64,000 nt of DNA from Diphasiastrum complanatum (lineage: Eukaryota; Streptophyta; Lycopodiopsida; Lycopodiales; Lycopodiaceae): NCBI GenBank assembly GCA_029204225.1, contig CM055099.1, forward strand, positions 62,395,374-62,459,373, read 5' to 3'. Shown piece by piece: positions 47,401 to 53,008 of the stretch; position 1 is the stretch's first letter; each line of letters opens with the position of its first letter. A program made the translations under genes and the position numbers. A model generated the notes under the pieces. It saw only the letters and a program-made list of their open reading frames with translations, was not told the DNA's origin and searched no databases.

Positions 47401-48831
47401 CAAAATTGTTACCAAATTAACTTGCTGATTTTAGCAGTTCGACTTGTATAGCTGTTGCCAATTTTTCTGGTTAACTGGTATTTGCATCACATATCATGGT
47501 TGGGCGAATAGTATACCAACTGTGCAATTTTTGCGTACACAATGGAGAGTATGGGCATGACATCAAAGCAGCGCTTAGACTTTCACATTGAGTTGTAGAA
47601 ACAGCGACTCAAAAGTTAGTGAGGGTGCATACTTGACCAAATCCAATTTGTCTGTCAGTCTTATTGCATGCAAACAGCTGTCTAGACCATTATTTATTCA
47701 GTGGCAATGTTGAAATTTTCAAAGTGCTTGTCAAATTTCTTTGTTATAGACGCCTCATACTTGTGTGGGGGGGAGTTTATACATGTCAGAGCATAAAGTT
47801 TATGCTGTTATGGTTAGAATTTGCGACTTCTGAAGAAGTGTCAATGCACTTGATTAAACTTTGTGAAAACAAGAACATCAAAATGGAGAAAATATTGAAA
47901 GGGTATTTCTTTGTATATTTGATTTCAGTCAGTTGCATTTCCTTGAGTCCTATCATTTTTCTGTCACTTTCTGAACAAACCGCAATTCATTGAAGATATA
48001 ACTTGCAGGTTCCTTGTATTCAGGGCGTAAATTTGACAGCATCCGATCTTTTTGAATATCTTCATCAGGTTTGGTTGGCACCCCTAAGTAAAATGATAAA
48101 CTAATCACTTGATTCCAATCGGCATTCCAATCTTGTGAAAGAGGTATTGTACTGAATGTTATTCAATTTTCTGTGATCGGTGTATTAGTTTGCAGATACA
48201 AATGGTTCATCAGCTCCTCCTCCAGCAGTGTTGAGGGTATTGAACTTCAAAGCATGCAGAAGTACGTACCTTTTATCAGACAGTGCTGGTAAAATCCTAC
48301 ATTTGCAAACTCTAGAGCCGATGTGTTTAAAATATTTAGCAAACATGTTGCAGGTGCCATAATGTTTGGAGATGTTCTACTTCCAGGGGAATGCCGCCAA
48401 CTTGTAGAAGCGTTAAAACAAACATCTATGTGTTTCCAGGTATGAAAGACCAGGCTTTGTTTCTCCAGAGGAGGGTAGTCAATTCAATTTTAGATTAGGA
48501 GGCATTTGAGTTTTTGCTTTTCGGTTGATCTCTTAACAGAAGCTATAGACTTCTAAAAAATATCAAGACTTTGTGTCCGACATGACATTTACTTCAGTGT
48601 GCACATGGACGACCAACAATGGTACCTGTTATGGATCTTAATGGTTTACAAGAATGTCATTCAGTTTCTTCTGTCAATGCCACTTCTGGAACTACACACA
48701 AAAGCCTCGGTACAAGTTCCAGCAAGTGGAGAGTATCTGCTACTAAGAAAGAAAAGTGGCACGGGCTTCAATGGCAATTACCAACTTTGGAACGAAGTAT
48801 TGCACGCCTCAAAAGGGCACAAGCCATGTAA
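10540..48831 (+). CDS. MLH3: DNA mismatch repair protein MLH3 (23 exons)
   Basis: MutL homologue that pairs with MLH1 to form the MutL-gamma endonuclease acting in meiotic crossover formation and mismatch repair in the nucleus. The exon model joins 10540-10665, 36162-36213, 36323-36370, 36993-37147, 37494-37551, 38682-38739, 38900-38992, 39091-39256, 39422-39437, 39695-39918, 40043-40147, 40251-40565, 40793-40836, 40911-40965, 41079-41276, 41872-41916, 42017-42073, 42237-42346, 46977-47022, 48009-48068, 48189-48261, 48354-48439 and 48598-48831. Phases agree throughout, giving 807 codons plus stop. ATPase motifs: [10 protein letters not shown] (residues 29-38), DNGSGI (58-63), LGFRGEAL (93-100), GTTV near 144-147. 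Endonuclease motifs: DQHAADE (570-576), ACR (699-701), CAHGRP (731-736). It is shorter than known plant MLH3 because the linker is short. Exons 13 and 14 are the least certain. Confidence 0.92.
10873..11329. mobile_element. GC-rich miniature inverted-repeat element
   Basis: A sharply GC-rich island in AT-rich DNA, made of degenerate GGACGCGTCCG-like words around two T-rich or A-rich stretches. The left end starts CAGGGATGCGCGTCTGGGCC. The reverse complement of the right end starts CAGACATGAGGGTCCGGGCC, and the two match for about 45 bases with several mismatches. CAGGGATG is the terminus of Ac-like hAT elements, so this is probably a non-autonomous hAT. I could not read an 8-bp target duplication. 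The several ORFs here are low-complexity artefacts. A related piece is at 20407-20586. Confidence 0.6.
11437..11606 (-). pseudogene. Fragment of hAT transposase dimerisation exon
   Basis: About 170 bases nearly identical (a few substitutions) and in the same orientation to 16200-16363, which is the intron and hAT dimerisation exon of the minus-strand transposase relic at 15457-17636. It ends within the exon and the flanks diverge on both sides. It is a partial duplicate or remnant of another copy of that element. Confidence 0.75.
11607..11985. other. Intron DNA with no recognised feature
   Basis: Nothing recognisable. A stretch from 11785 to 11960 is rich in GGTTATG and TTAGGG-like words on the plus strand but is not a regular repeat. 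Confidence 0.4.
11986..15066 (+). CDS. LINE (non-LTR retrotransposon) endonuclease-reverse transcriptase, 5'-truncated but open
   Basis: A single 1026-codon open frame. It opens inside the apurinic-like endonuclease: GDFNAR lies at residues 7-12, so most of the N-terminal endonuclease is gone, with its C-terminal [10 protein letters not shown] near residue 120. The reverse transcriptase follows, with [14 protein letters not shown], the first catalytic Asp in [12 protein letters not shown] (near residue 452), [13 protein letters not shown], the YADD centre in [10 protein letters not shown] (near residue 555) and [11 protein letters not shown]. Near residue 881 is a C-terminal CX2CX9HX4C zinc site (CQLC...H...C), usual in LINEs. 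The first ATG is probably incidental. There is no stop in 3.08 kb, so insertion was probably recent. It lies in MLH3 intron 1 in the same direction as the gene. Confidence 0.9.
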   Translation: MRCRCAGDFNARTSSRQTEFHAATDLLRLYPLDMGLDRVSQDADTPATSFGEQLITLAETHALAILNGLTQWPSSSAYTCYPHGGGHSVVDYFIGSPALISHISDFSITPPTISDHSLLHISLGHITSSLQVSCSLPTHKRIPFTQSGFTNYTTILSQLLANFPFMAPIDQQATFLSTSLLAAASSSFPTKTTSSHRSVHNRWYDAECRSLHNHVTYARSHSPATLKQCQKEYHRTTRTKKIKYLQSLCQKMINSLDSPSSSFFWKHFTRHSSTLAPIAIESWIEYATELYTTDSPPTSLSPRPDHCSLFTPDMVENAIKHAKLNKATDYDSLSVDFLKPIAHLISPYIAHVFNTAVTSGFPTAWCTNILHPILKAGDPMNVGNYRTIMIGHTLAKIYGSILQTVTGSFAETEGLHAMGQAGFRPGYSTSDQIFILRCIIEEARHRKQRIYCCFVDFRKAFDSVPRHLLFQRLSSLGFSEDTIAVIITLYERVLARFRDGSGWSSQIHSTIGVKQGCPLSPTLFALYIDDLERIIREEGGEGCPLADIIIPILLYADDVVLLSSSAAGLQSHLSALHHFCQRWGLTVNLKKTKIMVFNTNRQHMRDVIFYYDGLPIEIVTSYTYLGVLFSGPLLTFRPAATARLRKGHTALVHMERFCSTYYVQDPATRCLLFSATVSPVVLYSAETWCPDLSRDTWRDLTRIQILMLSRIIRAKPSVPHDIILAEFASPPLVVGAMFQIITFLHRVSDLDTSRYIVAALTSSCTIADQGAKHSWYRSVSALLQTWGLSALDLPNGTHAYIRQQIYRSYIRTIWSHPDPDRVKLHYYGTHLLRLDVSGLPILPVYLTQTLSFGLRYRIGQLRVSSHQLAIETGRYTDTPRLQRICQLCSLQEVEDEFHFIFRCPVYYEIRGRYHCLYRDIPLTLSSFLEYPDARCVGLLLREMYILRASLLPTLSDMDSSQAHITQFFQKRDRVDISVADFDVPVRRSKTQRVSARSSATRYSYASHKPTSRPTTTITHYFRLARS
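15067..15300 (+). mobile_element. LINE 3' untranslated end
   Basis: Follows the LINE stop codon and ends in short repeats of TAA and TTCTAA, the usual kind of tail left by target-primed reverse transcription. It merges into a (TC)n microsatellite at 15307-15339. The exact end and target duplication cannot be fixed by eye. Confidence 0.55.
15305..15339. repeat. (TC)n microsatellite
   Basis: About 35 bases of uninterrupted TC dinucleotides directly after the LINE tail. Confidence 0.9.
15457..16161 (-). CDS. AT-hook C-terminal exon of hAT-B transposase
   Basis: An open stretch of about 230 codons ending in a stop at 15457. The first half is Asp/Pro-rich. The middle has two Arg-Gly-Arg-Pro AT-hook cores (GRGRPPGR and [10 protein letters not shown]), which bind the minor groove of AT-rich DNA in other proteins. 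It lies directly downstream of the dimerisation exon, so it is read as a tail of the transposase, not a separate gene. hAT-A has a tail with the same two AT-hooks. Confidence 0.65.
15457..17636 (-). pseudogene. hAT-family transposase relic (hAT-B) with AT-hook tail
   Basis: Read right to left, with introns. 17636-17495 encodes [15 protein letters not shown]. 17403 downwards gives [15 protein letters not shown] and, after a frameshift, [15 protein letters not shown]. Near 16930 is [16 protein letters not shown]. 16700-16510 holds the SWWESYGAG and LALRVLSQ segments. 16450-16265 is the C-terminal dimerisation (hATC) exon. A last open exon at 16161-15457 is acidic, then has two AT-hook-like stretches ([10 protein letters not shown] and [13 protein letters not shown]). 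Each part aligns with the hAT-A transposase at 20996-24987. The N-terminal half (BED finger, first catalytic Asp) is missing: at 17637 the sequence switches to a gypsy element. Frameshifts make it non-functional. Confidence 0.82.
17637..19597 (+). mobile_element. Ty3/gypsy chromovirus relic, reverse transcriptase to chromodomain
   Basis: Begins in the protease-RT linker ([11 protein letters not shown]), then after a frameshift near 17735 gives the RT N-terminus at 17729-18112 ([42 protein letters not shown]). A deletion near 18060 removes the YxDD catalytic centre and all of RNase H. The next frame (18039-19586) starts close to the integrase. The left end breaks into hAT-B sequence. A polypurine tract (AAGGGGGAGGGA) at 19585-19597 leads into the 3' LTR. 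Only the 3' half of the element is left and it cannot move by itself. Confidence 0.88.
18039..19586 (+). CDS. Gypsy integrase with C-terminal chromodomain (partial polyprotein)
   Basis: A 515-codon open frame. After a short acidic stretch come the integrase zinc-binding region ([19 protein letters not shown], then CQKCQVNK), the core domain with MDFIVGLP and VSDRDSKF carrying two catalytic Asp residues and [13 protein letters not shown] carrying the catalytic Glu, and a GPF-type region (PRYCGPFTI). The end is a chromodomain ([30 protein letters not shown]), which marks chromoviruses and directs integration to heterochromatin. All integrase catalytic residues are present and the frame is open, yet the RT upstream is deleted. 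Confidence 0.9.
   Translation: MSSDHTWVSPRAGASSSKNTAASVEDDDESEYTSSNDVEDSEPVLPKQTPVVEGQLTQGFKWKQYSIQDEYLLYRDRVCVPNSEDYREQVLYECHDNPSAGHPGIQKTYELLRRQFFWPSMKKDVHQYVTSCQKCQVNKAERLKAGGLLHPLEIPAGKWESISMDFIVGLPKTQKGNDAIWVTVDRLTKMAHFIPTKTTVRAPELARLFVDGLFKLYGLPSGIVSDRDSKFTGNFWRAVFHHLHTKLNMSTTDHPQTDGQTERVNQVLEDMLRAYVSKKQTNWEEYLSILEFAYNSTKHSATGYSPFMLMYGFQPRSPTVVGFKQEKVEAAKKFLEDLNQMIEHAKRSIRQSQDRARHYVDLHRRDVQFSTGEKVYLRVPVDSKTLKSGVCAKLSPRYCGPFTISRRLGEVTYELELPHNSKVFPVFHVSQLRKALTRSNNLVGDSVLVLPLDPQQPPHEPEEILDSRETQTRHTLYREYLVKWNDQPVENATWERGSVLRKIFPDFVLEDQDGS
19598..19990 (+). repeat. 3' LTR of gypsy chromovirus, start
   Basis: Begins TGTTACGAGCTCGTAAC directly after the polypurine tract. A short inverted repeat (TTACGAGCTCGTAA) lies at its edge. 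A TATA-like CTCTATATC is at about 19880. The LTR runs into a (TC)n tract at 19990 and its end cannot be fixed because no 5' LTR is present. Confidence 0.7.
19988..20042. repeat. (TC)n microsatellite
   Basis: About 54 bases of TC dinucleotides, followed by more TC- and CA-rich DNA to about 20345, including (CA)n at 20243-20290. The long ORFs through here are repeat artefacts. Confidence 0.9.
20407..20586. mobile_element. Short GC-rich inverted-repeat element related to 10873-11329
   Basis: Starts CAGGGCCCAGACGCG and ends CGGACCCTCATGTCTG, with GGACGCGTCCG words and an A-rich centre. Its right 70 bases closely match the right end of the element at 10873-11329 (GGTCGGACGCGTCCGGGTC and GGACCCTCATGTCTG). 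Probably a shorter non-autonomous member of the same family. No clear target duplication. Confidence 0.5.
20609..20700 (+). repeat. Left terminal region of hAT-A with palindromic GGTACC cluster
   Basis: Contains six GGTACC or near-GGTACC words, two GGTACCGCGG-type palindromes and CCCGCGG at the tip. Equivalent clusters occur at 31500-31553 and in both arms of the miniature element at 31564-32413. Such subterminal words often are transposase binding sites, but that is inference. Confidence 0.65.
20996..24987 (+). pseudogene. hAT-A transposase gene (BED finger, DUF659, hATC, AT-hook tail), inactivated
   Basis: Would cut and paste the hAT-A element. The start at 20996 gives SSLWDEVD and the BED zinc finger [20 protein letters not shown] with a TAG at 21077. 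Then a Pro-rich linker, [14 protein letters not shown] and the first catalytic Asp in MSDG-stop-TD, where the usual Trp is TAG (21836). After a frameshift near 21897 come the second Asp in [25 protein letters not shown] and [14 protein letters not shown]. Introns are likely at 22567-22680 and 23027-23117. The hATC exon near 23118 reads [20 protein letters not shown] with the catalytic Glu. Two further frameshifts (near 23502 and 24556) precede an acidic, Pro-rich tail with AT-hooks (KRPGRPKG and GRRGRPRR). Stop at 24985-24987. Confidence 0.85.
24999..26243 (-). repeat. 3' LTR of LARD-like element
   Basis: Direct repeat of 28834-30078, same length, no difference found by eye. On the minus strand it begins TGTTGTAAAG, has eight GGCGCC sites near its start (26098-26210), a CCAAT/TATA-like CACCAATACTATAG around 25860 and an AATAAA-type signal near 25710. 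Confidence 0.95.
26098..26210 (-). promoter_or_regulatory. Cluster of eight GGCGCC palindromes in LTR U3
   Basis: GGCGCC occurs at 26098, 26124, 26136, 26142, 26151, 26178, 26196 and 26205, repeated in the other LTR at 29933-30045. It sits about 35-145 bases from the U3 start on the minus strand, where enhancers of LTR promoters usually lie. A role in binding transcription factors is inference. Confidence 0.5.
26244..26257 (-). other. Polypurine tract of LARD-like element
   Basis: The minus strand reads AAAGGTGGGGTGGA immediately before the LTR start TGTTGTAAAG. This is the priming site for plus-strand DNA synthesis and fixes the orientation. Confidence 0.85.
27579..28078. repeat. 250-bp tandem duplication
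   Basis: Two adjoining units of about 250 bases (27579-27828 and 27829-28078), both starting GGATATC and CCCATGCTCAGTGAG, with only a handful of differences by eye. It lies inside the LARD-like element. Confidence 0.85.
28358..28743 (-). repeat. Array of GTGCT...GCAGCAC inverted-repeat motifs next to the primer site
   Basis: Five related motifs at 28358-28380, 28470-28497, 28563-28587, 28645-28668 and 28722-28743. Each has GTGCTT and a 10-15-base spacer followed by GCAGCA, and four of the five can pair GTGCT with AGCAC or GTGC with GCAC. Spacing is 112, 93, 82 and 77 bases. In the element's sense this is the leader 80-460 bases after the primer site, the place where retroviral packaging signals usually lie. 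Confidence 0.6.
28819..28831 (-). other. Primer binding site (initiator Met tRNA)
   Basis: The minus strand reads TGGTATCAGAGCC, two bases inside the 5' LTR edge. It matches the standard plant initiator-Met tRNA primer site of LTR retrotransposons. Confidence 0.92.
28834..30078 (-). repeat. 5' LTR of LARD-like element
   Basis: Direct repeat of 24999-26243; the primer site on its inner side makes it the 5' LTR. It ends TTTACAACA and is followed by the target duplication CTCTG at 30079-30083. Confidence 0.95.
30079..30595 (+). other. hAT-A 3' region between LTR element and convergent ORF
   Basis: About 500 bases of AT-rich DNA that continue the transposase 3' untranslated region interrupted at 24998. 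No ORF or motif recognised. It also forms the 3' flank of the minus-strand ORF, so the two genes would converge here. Confidence 0.5.
30596..31003 (-). pseudogene. Small charged ORF inside hAT-A, convergent to the transposase
   Basis: Read from the ATG at 31003: 89 codons, one TGA (where CGA, Arg, is likely), then the same frame continues for 45 codons to a TGA at 30596. The product is very rich in Arg and Glu: [20 protein letters not shown], a Pro-rich hinge ([11 protein letters not shown]), an acidic LDLDEQ, then [20 protein letters not shown] and an acidic end. It looks mostly helical, perhaps coiled coil. A TATA-like ATAAATA on the minus strand at 31135-31141, about 130 bases upstream, fits a promoter. 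I do not recognise the family. Its place between transposase and right end suggests an accessory protein of the transposon, or a captured host fragment. Confidence 0.5.
31135..31141 (-). promoter_or_regulatory. TATA-like box of the convergent ORF
   Basis: The minus strand reads GGATAAATAGGC here, about 130 bases before the ATG at 31003 and between the ORF and the subterminal repeats of hAT-A. Confidence 0.45.
31180..31345. repeat. Subterminal direct repeats of hAT-A
   Basis: Two units of about 75-100 bases built on TGTGCCTCTGTAC, TGCCCCCATGTGAT, GTGTTGGTCTCCCATTGG and GGTCTGCTCAC. Inverted relatives of the same unit fill the arms of the miniature element at 31564-32413, which links the two as one family. 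Confidence 0.7.
31564..32413. mobile_element. Miniature hAT-A derivative with captured transposase fragment
   Basis: About 850 bases with long inverted arms (roughly 31564-31866 and 32090-32413). The tips are CATAGTGGCACGTGGTACC and, reverse-complemented, CATAGTACCCCATGGTACC. The arms share GGTACC clusters, the hAT-A subterminal unit (three forward copies left, one reversed right), and A/T-rich runs. Between the arms, 32033-32093 matches hAT-A transposase bases 22458-22518 with three differences. Flanking octamers are both atatatat, though the site is a TA repeat. It has no coding capacity and must be moved by a full-length relative. Confidence 0.75.
32033..32093 (+). pseudogene. 61-bp internal transposase fragment in the miniature element
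   Basis: Matches 22458-22518 (the segment [18 protein letters not shown] of the hAT-A transposase) at 58 of 61 positions by eye. It shows the miniature element came from a hAT-A-like parent by internal deletion. Confidence 0.85.
32414..32463. repeat. (TA)n microsatellite
   Basis: About 50 bases of TA repeats at the right edge of the miniature element. A similar TA run lies at 20587-20600 and 31554-31563, so both hAT elements sit in TA-repeat DNA. Confidence 0.85.
32464..32942. other. Intron 1 DNA, no recognised feature
   Basis: AT-rich sequence without ORFs or motifs. Ends with GCAAT at 32938-32942, the left target duplication of the next element. Confidence 0.5.
32943..35627 (-). mobile_element. 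Copia-like gag-only LTR element, minus strand
   Basis: The left LTR (32943-33403) starts TGTAGGAAATC and ends TTCTAACA. The right LTR (35482-35627) matches only its last ~146 bases, so the 5' LTR has lost its inner part and the primer site. The target duplication is GCAAT on both sides (32938-32942 and 35628-35632). A polypurine tract, TTTAAGGAGGG on the minus strand, lies at 33404-33414. The interior has one 387-codon ORF starting with a gag-like segment and no pol. Three GCGCC-CTCCTGCAA-type repeats are in the leader (about 35230-35460). Confidence 0.82.
33591..34754 (-). CDS. Gag-like ORF of the Copia-like element
   Basis: 387 codons. Residues 15-75 look like the start of a Copia gag: [15 protein letters not shown], then [13 protein letters not shown]. 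After that the sequence no longer matches gag: a Ser-rich stretch, then hydrophobic segments such as [19 protein letters not shown] that may only reflect drifted DNA, with no zinc knuckle or protease. Probably a rearranged or decayed gag whose frame happens to remain open. A function for the whole protein is doubtful. Confidence 0.5.
   Translation of the reverse strand: MARDLGAIRTCSGEDMLDGTNYSSWSCKLRFCIDVMIKILLVTRSILYHLRFCKTSKSAWETLLKMYRIKDSSSCFLLSSSSSLKVEGQSHAKFDHCLSTSTSLHRNVGMVKHSSSLEPFVANDACISEELYEQASQDNVLEKVEIKHSLKPFCTNGGGEKIMSISTLVQSGVLLDYLGVQSGKLLVFFLKMVDTRFSHSLLIIFSLCYIVSILLCIGNGLRKVFGQQGPHLEHFGQQSVGDFVAVGQPATVSCWLSESLRDSKASFYLGGNTHASPKSVPYADFHVLMLTSYDDGVVLPSVGEQIIDSKIREDVMVKEYHTLLYVSCGKKTYGIMWEPLMDCKSIFRLVAGFLVTYFGWSMLVFTFRLDATALRILHLFYIEHDWG
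36162..39256 (+). CDS. MLH3: MLH3 exons 2-8 (rest of ATPase and transducer start)
   Basis: Seven short exons: 36162-36213, 36323-36370, 36993-37147, 37494-37551, 38682-38739, 38900-38992 and 39091-39256. They carry DNGSGI (split over the exon 2/3 junction), the nucleotide-lid motif [12 protein letters not shown] (split over exons 5/6), [13 protein letters not shown] and the LALIHPEI helix, all standard for MutL N-terminal domains. Every junction has GT and AG ends and codons split correctly. The intervening introns are small (0.1-1.1 kb) and hold no recognisable element. Confidence 0.92.
39422..39437 (+). CDS. MLH3: MLH3 exon 9, a 16-nt microexon
   Basis: The sequence between TATTGCAG and GTATCC encodes ALQYF plus the first base of a Tyr codon finished by exon 10 (starting 39695), giving ALQYFYINRRFV. 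This matches the conserved strand of MutL transducer domains (usual form xxLQYxYxNxRxV). Skipping it would remove the core strand and shift the frame, so it must be spliced in to give a full protein. Confidence 0.85.
39695..40147 (+). CDS. MLH3: MLH3 exons 10-11 (transducer domain end)
   Basis: Exons 39695-39918 and 40043-40147. They continue [14 protein letters not shown], with the conserved Lys of the transducer domain, through [15 protein letters not shown] to the [11 protein letters not shown] helix. The earlier AG at 39689-39690 would give an in-frame stop, so the acceptor ending at 39694 is used. Phase 0 at both ends of exon 11. Confidence 0.9.
40251..40965 (+). CDS. MLH3: MLH3 exons 12-14 (interdomain linker)
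   Basis: Exon 12 (40251-40565) encodes 105 residues of polar low-complexity linker containing PPKRKCWQH. The acceptor ending at 40250 is the only nearby AG that keeps phase. Exons 13 (40793-40836) and 14 (40911-40965) are proposed because they keep frame and give a stop-free polar linker, but their splice sites are weak and there is no conserved sequence to confirm them. This linker is unconserved in all MLH3 proteins. Confidence 0.6.
41079..42346 (+). CDS. MLH3: MLH3 exons 15-18 (endonuclease domain, catalytic motif)
   Basis: Exons 41079-41276, 41872-41916, 42017-42073 and 42237-42346. They encode [14 protein letters not shown], the strand that opens the MutL C-terminal domain, and then the metal-binding endonuclease motif DQHA(X)2E(X)4E as [13 protein letters not shown], split across introns 15 and 16. 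The following exons read [10 protein letters not shown] and [20 protein letters not shown], typical of the domain. All key residues of the motif are present, so the nuclease should be active. Confidence 0.92.
44643..45696. mobile_element. MULE-like miniature element with 11-bp target duplication
   Basis: About 1,054 bases flanked by CTTGATGTTGG at 44632-44642 and 45697-45707, the 9-11-bp length typical of Mutator-like elements. The left end GGTTTTGACAATCTGCGAGT pairs with the reverse complement of the right end GGCTTGGCATTTTGCGAGTT, an imperfect terminal inverted repeat. No ORF. The right part has repeats built on AGCATGCCGGCATGC. It interrupts the gypsy RT region. Confidence 0.72.
45280..45505. 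repeat. Palindromic GCATGCCGGCATGC-type repeats
   Basis: Five variants of AGCATGCCGGCATGCTAAGTGATTCAGCC separated by A/T-rich runs. Two are perfect GCATGCCGGCATGC palindromes (near 45430 and 45490). They lie within the MULE-like element. Confidence 0.65.
46977..48831 (+). CDS. MLH3: MLH3 exons 19-23 (C-terminal domain and stop)
   Basis: Exons 46977-47022, 48009-48068, 48189-48261, 48354-48439 and 48598-48831. Exon 19 joins exon 18 in phase 2 and ends ILLSA, running into VPCIQGVNL of exon 20. For exon 21 the acceptor ending at 48188 gives FADTNGSS in frame, while the later AG would hit a stop. Exon 21/22 carries KACRSAIMFGD and exon 23 [10 protein letters not shown], the two remaining zinc/metal-site motifs. 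A WHGLQW segment near the end and the TAA at 48829-48831 close the frame. Confidence 0.9.
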
Positions 48832-49090
48832 TTGTCTTCAGCAGCAAGGAGCTTATGTGAGGAATTTGTACTTTAGTGCAACATTAGGGCAAATGTGCTA
48901 CTTCTTTACTTTTGTGGGACTCTTTAAGTTGATGGGTCCACACAATGGCTGGGGTTTTTCCTTGGCTTTCACATGTACCTCATAGATTAGAGCTCTCACT
49001 ATGTGTCATCACACGATTTGCAGTCAATTGACTGAATGTACACTGCCATCACTTCTGTTGTATTGCAATAAAGGGCATCTTACATAACCC
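48832..49090 (+). other. MLH3: MLH3 3' untranslated region
   Basis: Follows the MLH3 stop. A canonical AATAAA lies at 49067-49072, so cleavage is likely around 49085-49100. No ORF continues. Confidence 0.65.
49067..49072 (+). terminator. MLH3: Polyadenylation signal AATAAA for MLH3
   Basis: TTGCAATAAAGGG, 236 bases after the MLH3 stop. It is the first AATAAA downstream. Confidence 0.6.
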
Positions 49091-49099
49091 TTTGAAAAG

Positions 49100-52000
49100 G
49101 AAACAAAATCTCTTGTGTTTCTGTTCTGCATTGGTTAACACCTTCGAGCAAAATTGAGATGCTAGAAAGGTTGCACAGATACTGTTGAAGTATGTAAGAG
49201 AACAGCAAATTAGCATGCAATATGAATGAAATCATAGAGCCATCAGCATCTGAAAGTTCTGCTTGTGATTTTGACACGCTTCACTGCAGCGTGCACATTC
49301 AGGGCTTAGCTGAAATGTCGCTTTGGCTTGTCATAAAACCTGCTTGCTGTTCTCTCAAATAAAGATGTTTTAATTCTTAGCACTCTCCTCCAACAGGGGC
49401 ATTTAATTAGTTATCTCTATGAGTATAGCAAGTTTTTGTACTCGAAAAATGCTCATCATGGCAATCACCAAGCAACATATGAAATGTCTCTTTTCAGTGT
49501 ATGAAACTATGTAAGTTACTTTTTTGAAGACACCATTATAAAAGAATATAACCAAAGTGGAAAAATTTGCTCAATTATCTGACGTTTCATACACTCACAA
49601 AAGACATAAAGCTTAGCTGCAAAGGCAGGAATAATACAAAAATCAACCTGTATTCAAAACACAGCATCTAAATAGAGATATTTCATATAAATGGAGATGA
49701 TGTTGTGAATATTGGAAGTGAGAACCAATAGATTGTTGCAACGATTATTATGTTTTTCTTTGCATCATTAATGCGTTGACATACATATCACATTAAACAT
49801 TTATTGTTTCTTCAACTGTGGTTGAACATGTTTTGGTTCACGTCTAGCTCTTTGACTTGAGAAACACGTAGTACAGATGCTTGTAGGGGACATACTTAGT
49901 TAATGACATATTTCTAATAAAATTAGAATGCGGCTCACAACTTATGTTGATTGGCTGCTATTGCTATCAAAGCTCTCGATTCTATAAATCTCACATCATT
50001 ACTTTAATTTCTATCAACCTACTACTATGCAATTTAGACTAAATCCTTTATCAATTCTCTCCTTGGTAGCAATAGAAACACCTGATTTCCATTTTGCCAA
50101 ATGACATAAGATCTCCTACATGCTGTTGTTCGGAGTTAACATTTTGGTTTGCAATGCCTTATTTTGCATTGTGATTGGGGAACATGGTGGATGCTGGATT
50201 TTTTGAACCTGTTTTGGTCTCTAAAATGTAATAATTCCTAAGCCAATTTTGTGCTTGTTTGAAGGAACCAACTTTTTCCCAATGTTACAATGTTTTCTTG
50301 TCCATTGACCATGTGCATCTGACATTGTTAGCATGGAATCACATGAATCAATCTGTTCACCAAGGACGTATTTTACCAAAAATAACATGAAACCTCTATC
50401 CACAAATTTCATTCCTTGACATTTTATGCGACTCCCGATAGTGACCTTGTGTATAGCCCACAATTTATCATGGATAATGTATTTTTGCAAATTTGAGGTA
50501 CTTTGTAGATGTGAAGAGGAAGCAATATTTGAAAATAAACTTGACAGAATGTTCTTTTGACTATTTCCAAGAGGATCATTATATAAACCTTCGCATTTTT
50601 CAAATGTTTTAGAATCGTATTTGTGTATTGTATGAATGGTAATCCAATTTGCTTGTGCTTCATCAGCCATAAGTTCTTTTAATAGAACGGGTATTCCATA
50701 TATCTAGACCCTACACGATTTGCCATAATAAAATTTAAATTTTAACATCTTGCACCTTCATCTTACAAGTTGCAATAGTTTGCATAGATTGAATCATGAA
50801 AAAAATGACCTTCTGTTATTGGTTGTTGGCTCTAATGTTGAGAGCACTAGATTCGTCCATGCCACTGTGGTTAATCCCCAACAACAATTTTTCGGATATA
50901 ATGTTCATGATAATTTGTTTTTGAATTGTGAATTGATTTTTTTTTAATTTTTTTTTTTTGATGGAAGTGGTATTTGTCAAGCTCCTAAGCATATCCTTAG
51001 CGGATAATCTAGCTAAATAAGATACTCCTTCCCCAATCTTGTCATCATGGTATTGTGTATTGCCATTCTTGTATACAAAGACATCATTAGAAAGACAAAT
51101 AACATATTTTTGCTTGGCAAACCTTAGTGCAAATTGGAGCAATGTCAGTGGTCATCGTGAAGGCATTAAATGTGCATGCATTGGATGGCACTTGGTTCAT
51201 ACTATATTGAAATTATAGTTTCCAGTAAAATTTGATGTATTTTTTGTCCCAAAAGATTATAGATAAACATATTGGGTTGTTGCAATTGAAACCAACACCA
51301 CATTCACATAGCCTTATTGTTCCAATAGAACCCTGTATGGTACTTATATTTGAACCCTATGTGTCCATCAAAGACATGTTTCATGCCTTCCATACTTTAG
51401 ATTCTTGATGGTGGAAGCTCAAATGCAACATTGTCACTTTCTTGGTAAGTCAGAAACCTTGAATGTTGCTCCACACAATTCAAATTTTTACATATTTTAC
51501 TAGATAATAAAAGATTTATCACAAATCACAAACACTTGGATTAATTAGTGGTTGAACGTCAACTTGTGTCATCATCACGACATCCACCAACCTTAATCAG
51601 ACTGTTGTTACTAGAAGTAGTTTCAAGAGTGCAATCCACCAAGAGAAACAACCACAAAAAATCCTAATTTCTACCATAAAATAGTGAGTGTAGAGAATGT
51701 GACTTGCATGTTTGTACAAAAAGAATATGAAATGTGCCTTGCTTAATGGTGTTTGTAGTCGTATTCAAATGAAATGGTAAAAGTTGTTGGATTTCAACGA
51801 TCAAGTCGAAATCCACATGTTAATGTGCTTCCTACAAGTGTAAATACTTAGGAAGTTTCAAGTTCTAGACAGAAGATCAAAACTGAGAATCAAAATTTAG
51901 TTCAACATTGAGAATCAAAATCTATTTTGATTTTTTGGCTTGGATCGATGGGTCAAATTGACTCGGATTCTATTTCGATGTCTATTTTGACCCATGTGTT

Positions 52001-52250
52001 ATCTCAATCCCTAAGGTCAAAATAAAGAAATCAACCCTATGTATATTGCAATCCAAAGAATCGACTATCATCTATTTCGACCCAGGTCACTATCTCACAT
52101 CGATCCAAGGATGATGTTAACAATTATCTACTATGTACATAAGTGATTAAGCTTCAAAACAATGGCTATCTACTATAGGATAGATTAGGTAGTAGTAGCT
52201 AGTCACTTGTAATCATCTATCAGTACTTAATCACTCCTATGAAGTAAAGA
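49100..52250. other. Intergenic region with no recognised gene
   Basis: About 3.1 kb of AT-rich DNA. The largest ORFs are minus-strand (50221-50670, 149 codons, and 50816-51142, 108 codons). Neither has a motif I recognise, and the second reads through a T-rich tract. They could be decayed retroelement sequence. Confidence 0.45.
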
Positions 52251-53008
52251 CAATTGCAAGCTTTTGCACTTTAGATCAACTATTGATTGAAAACCAAGAT
52301 CAATGTCAAAATCTAAGGCAAAGAGGCAAATCTACCTGCATACATTCATAACCAAAAGTGTTTCACACGTGTGGCAGCTCATCATGAAAAAACCAATGCA
52401 AAATAAGCTCCTCTCCTCATGTAGAGAGAGAATAGACCAATTTTGCACTTTGGTAGAGAGAGAGAAAATACACACAAAATTGAGAGATCTCCAAATTGAG
52501 TCAAAAACTCACATTAGATTAATGAAGGGAATGAAAGTACATATAGAAACTCGTGGAGATCCATGCTTGATTCCTATTGAACCCCTTAAACATAGCCTCT
52601 CTAATCCTATTGGATGAGTGATTCATCGTTCCTAGCTTTTGATTGGACCCTTCCAACAAATCTCTCTCTCATGATTGGACACTTTGACTTTTTCCACCAC
52701 ATAGGGTGCATCACTCATCAAACCTAAACTTGACATGTGTAAGCAACCTAACTAGCTCGAGTTACATCACAATTGGCTTTTGGCCTACTCATGACAAAAC
52801 ATGTGTACTTGACCATTTGACCTCTAAAGCCAAAATTGGCCCTATCACTTAGTGACACCAAGATGCTTGACTAGCAATCTTTATGACACCCCTAAAGTCA
52901 ACATTATAAACTAATTTCACATGTGGGAACATGCTCCACACATGTGAAATGTACTCACAAACATAAAATCATTAAATAACCAAGATAGATTTTTGACAAT
53001 TTTTCACA
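52250..53008 (-). repeat. Candidate 3' LTR of the large minus-strand Copia copy
   Basis: Ends TTGACAATTTTTCACA at 53008. On the minus strand a PPT-like TTTTTTGAGGAG lies just inside (53009-53023). The edge TGTGAAAAATTGTCA resembles the LTR edge of the element at 60356-63588 (TGTGAAAATTGTCA). The left boundary is not visible to me. Confidence 0.4.
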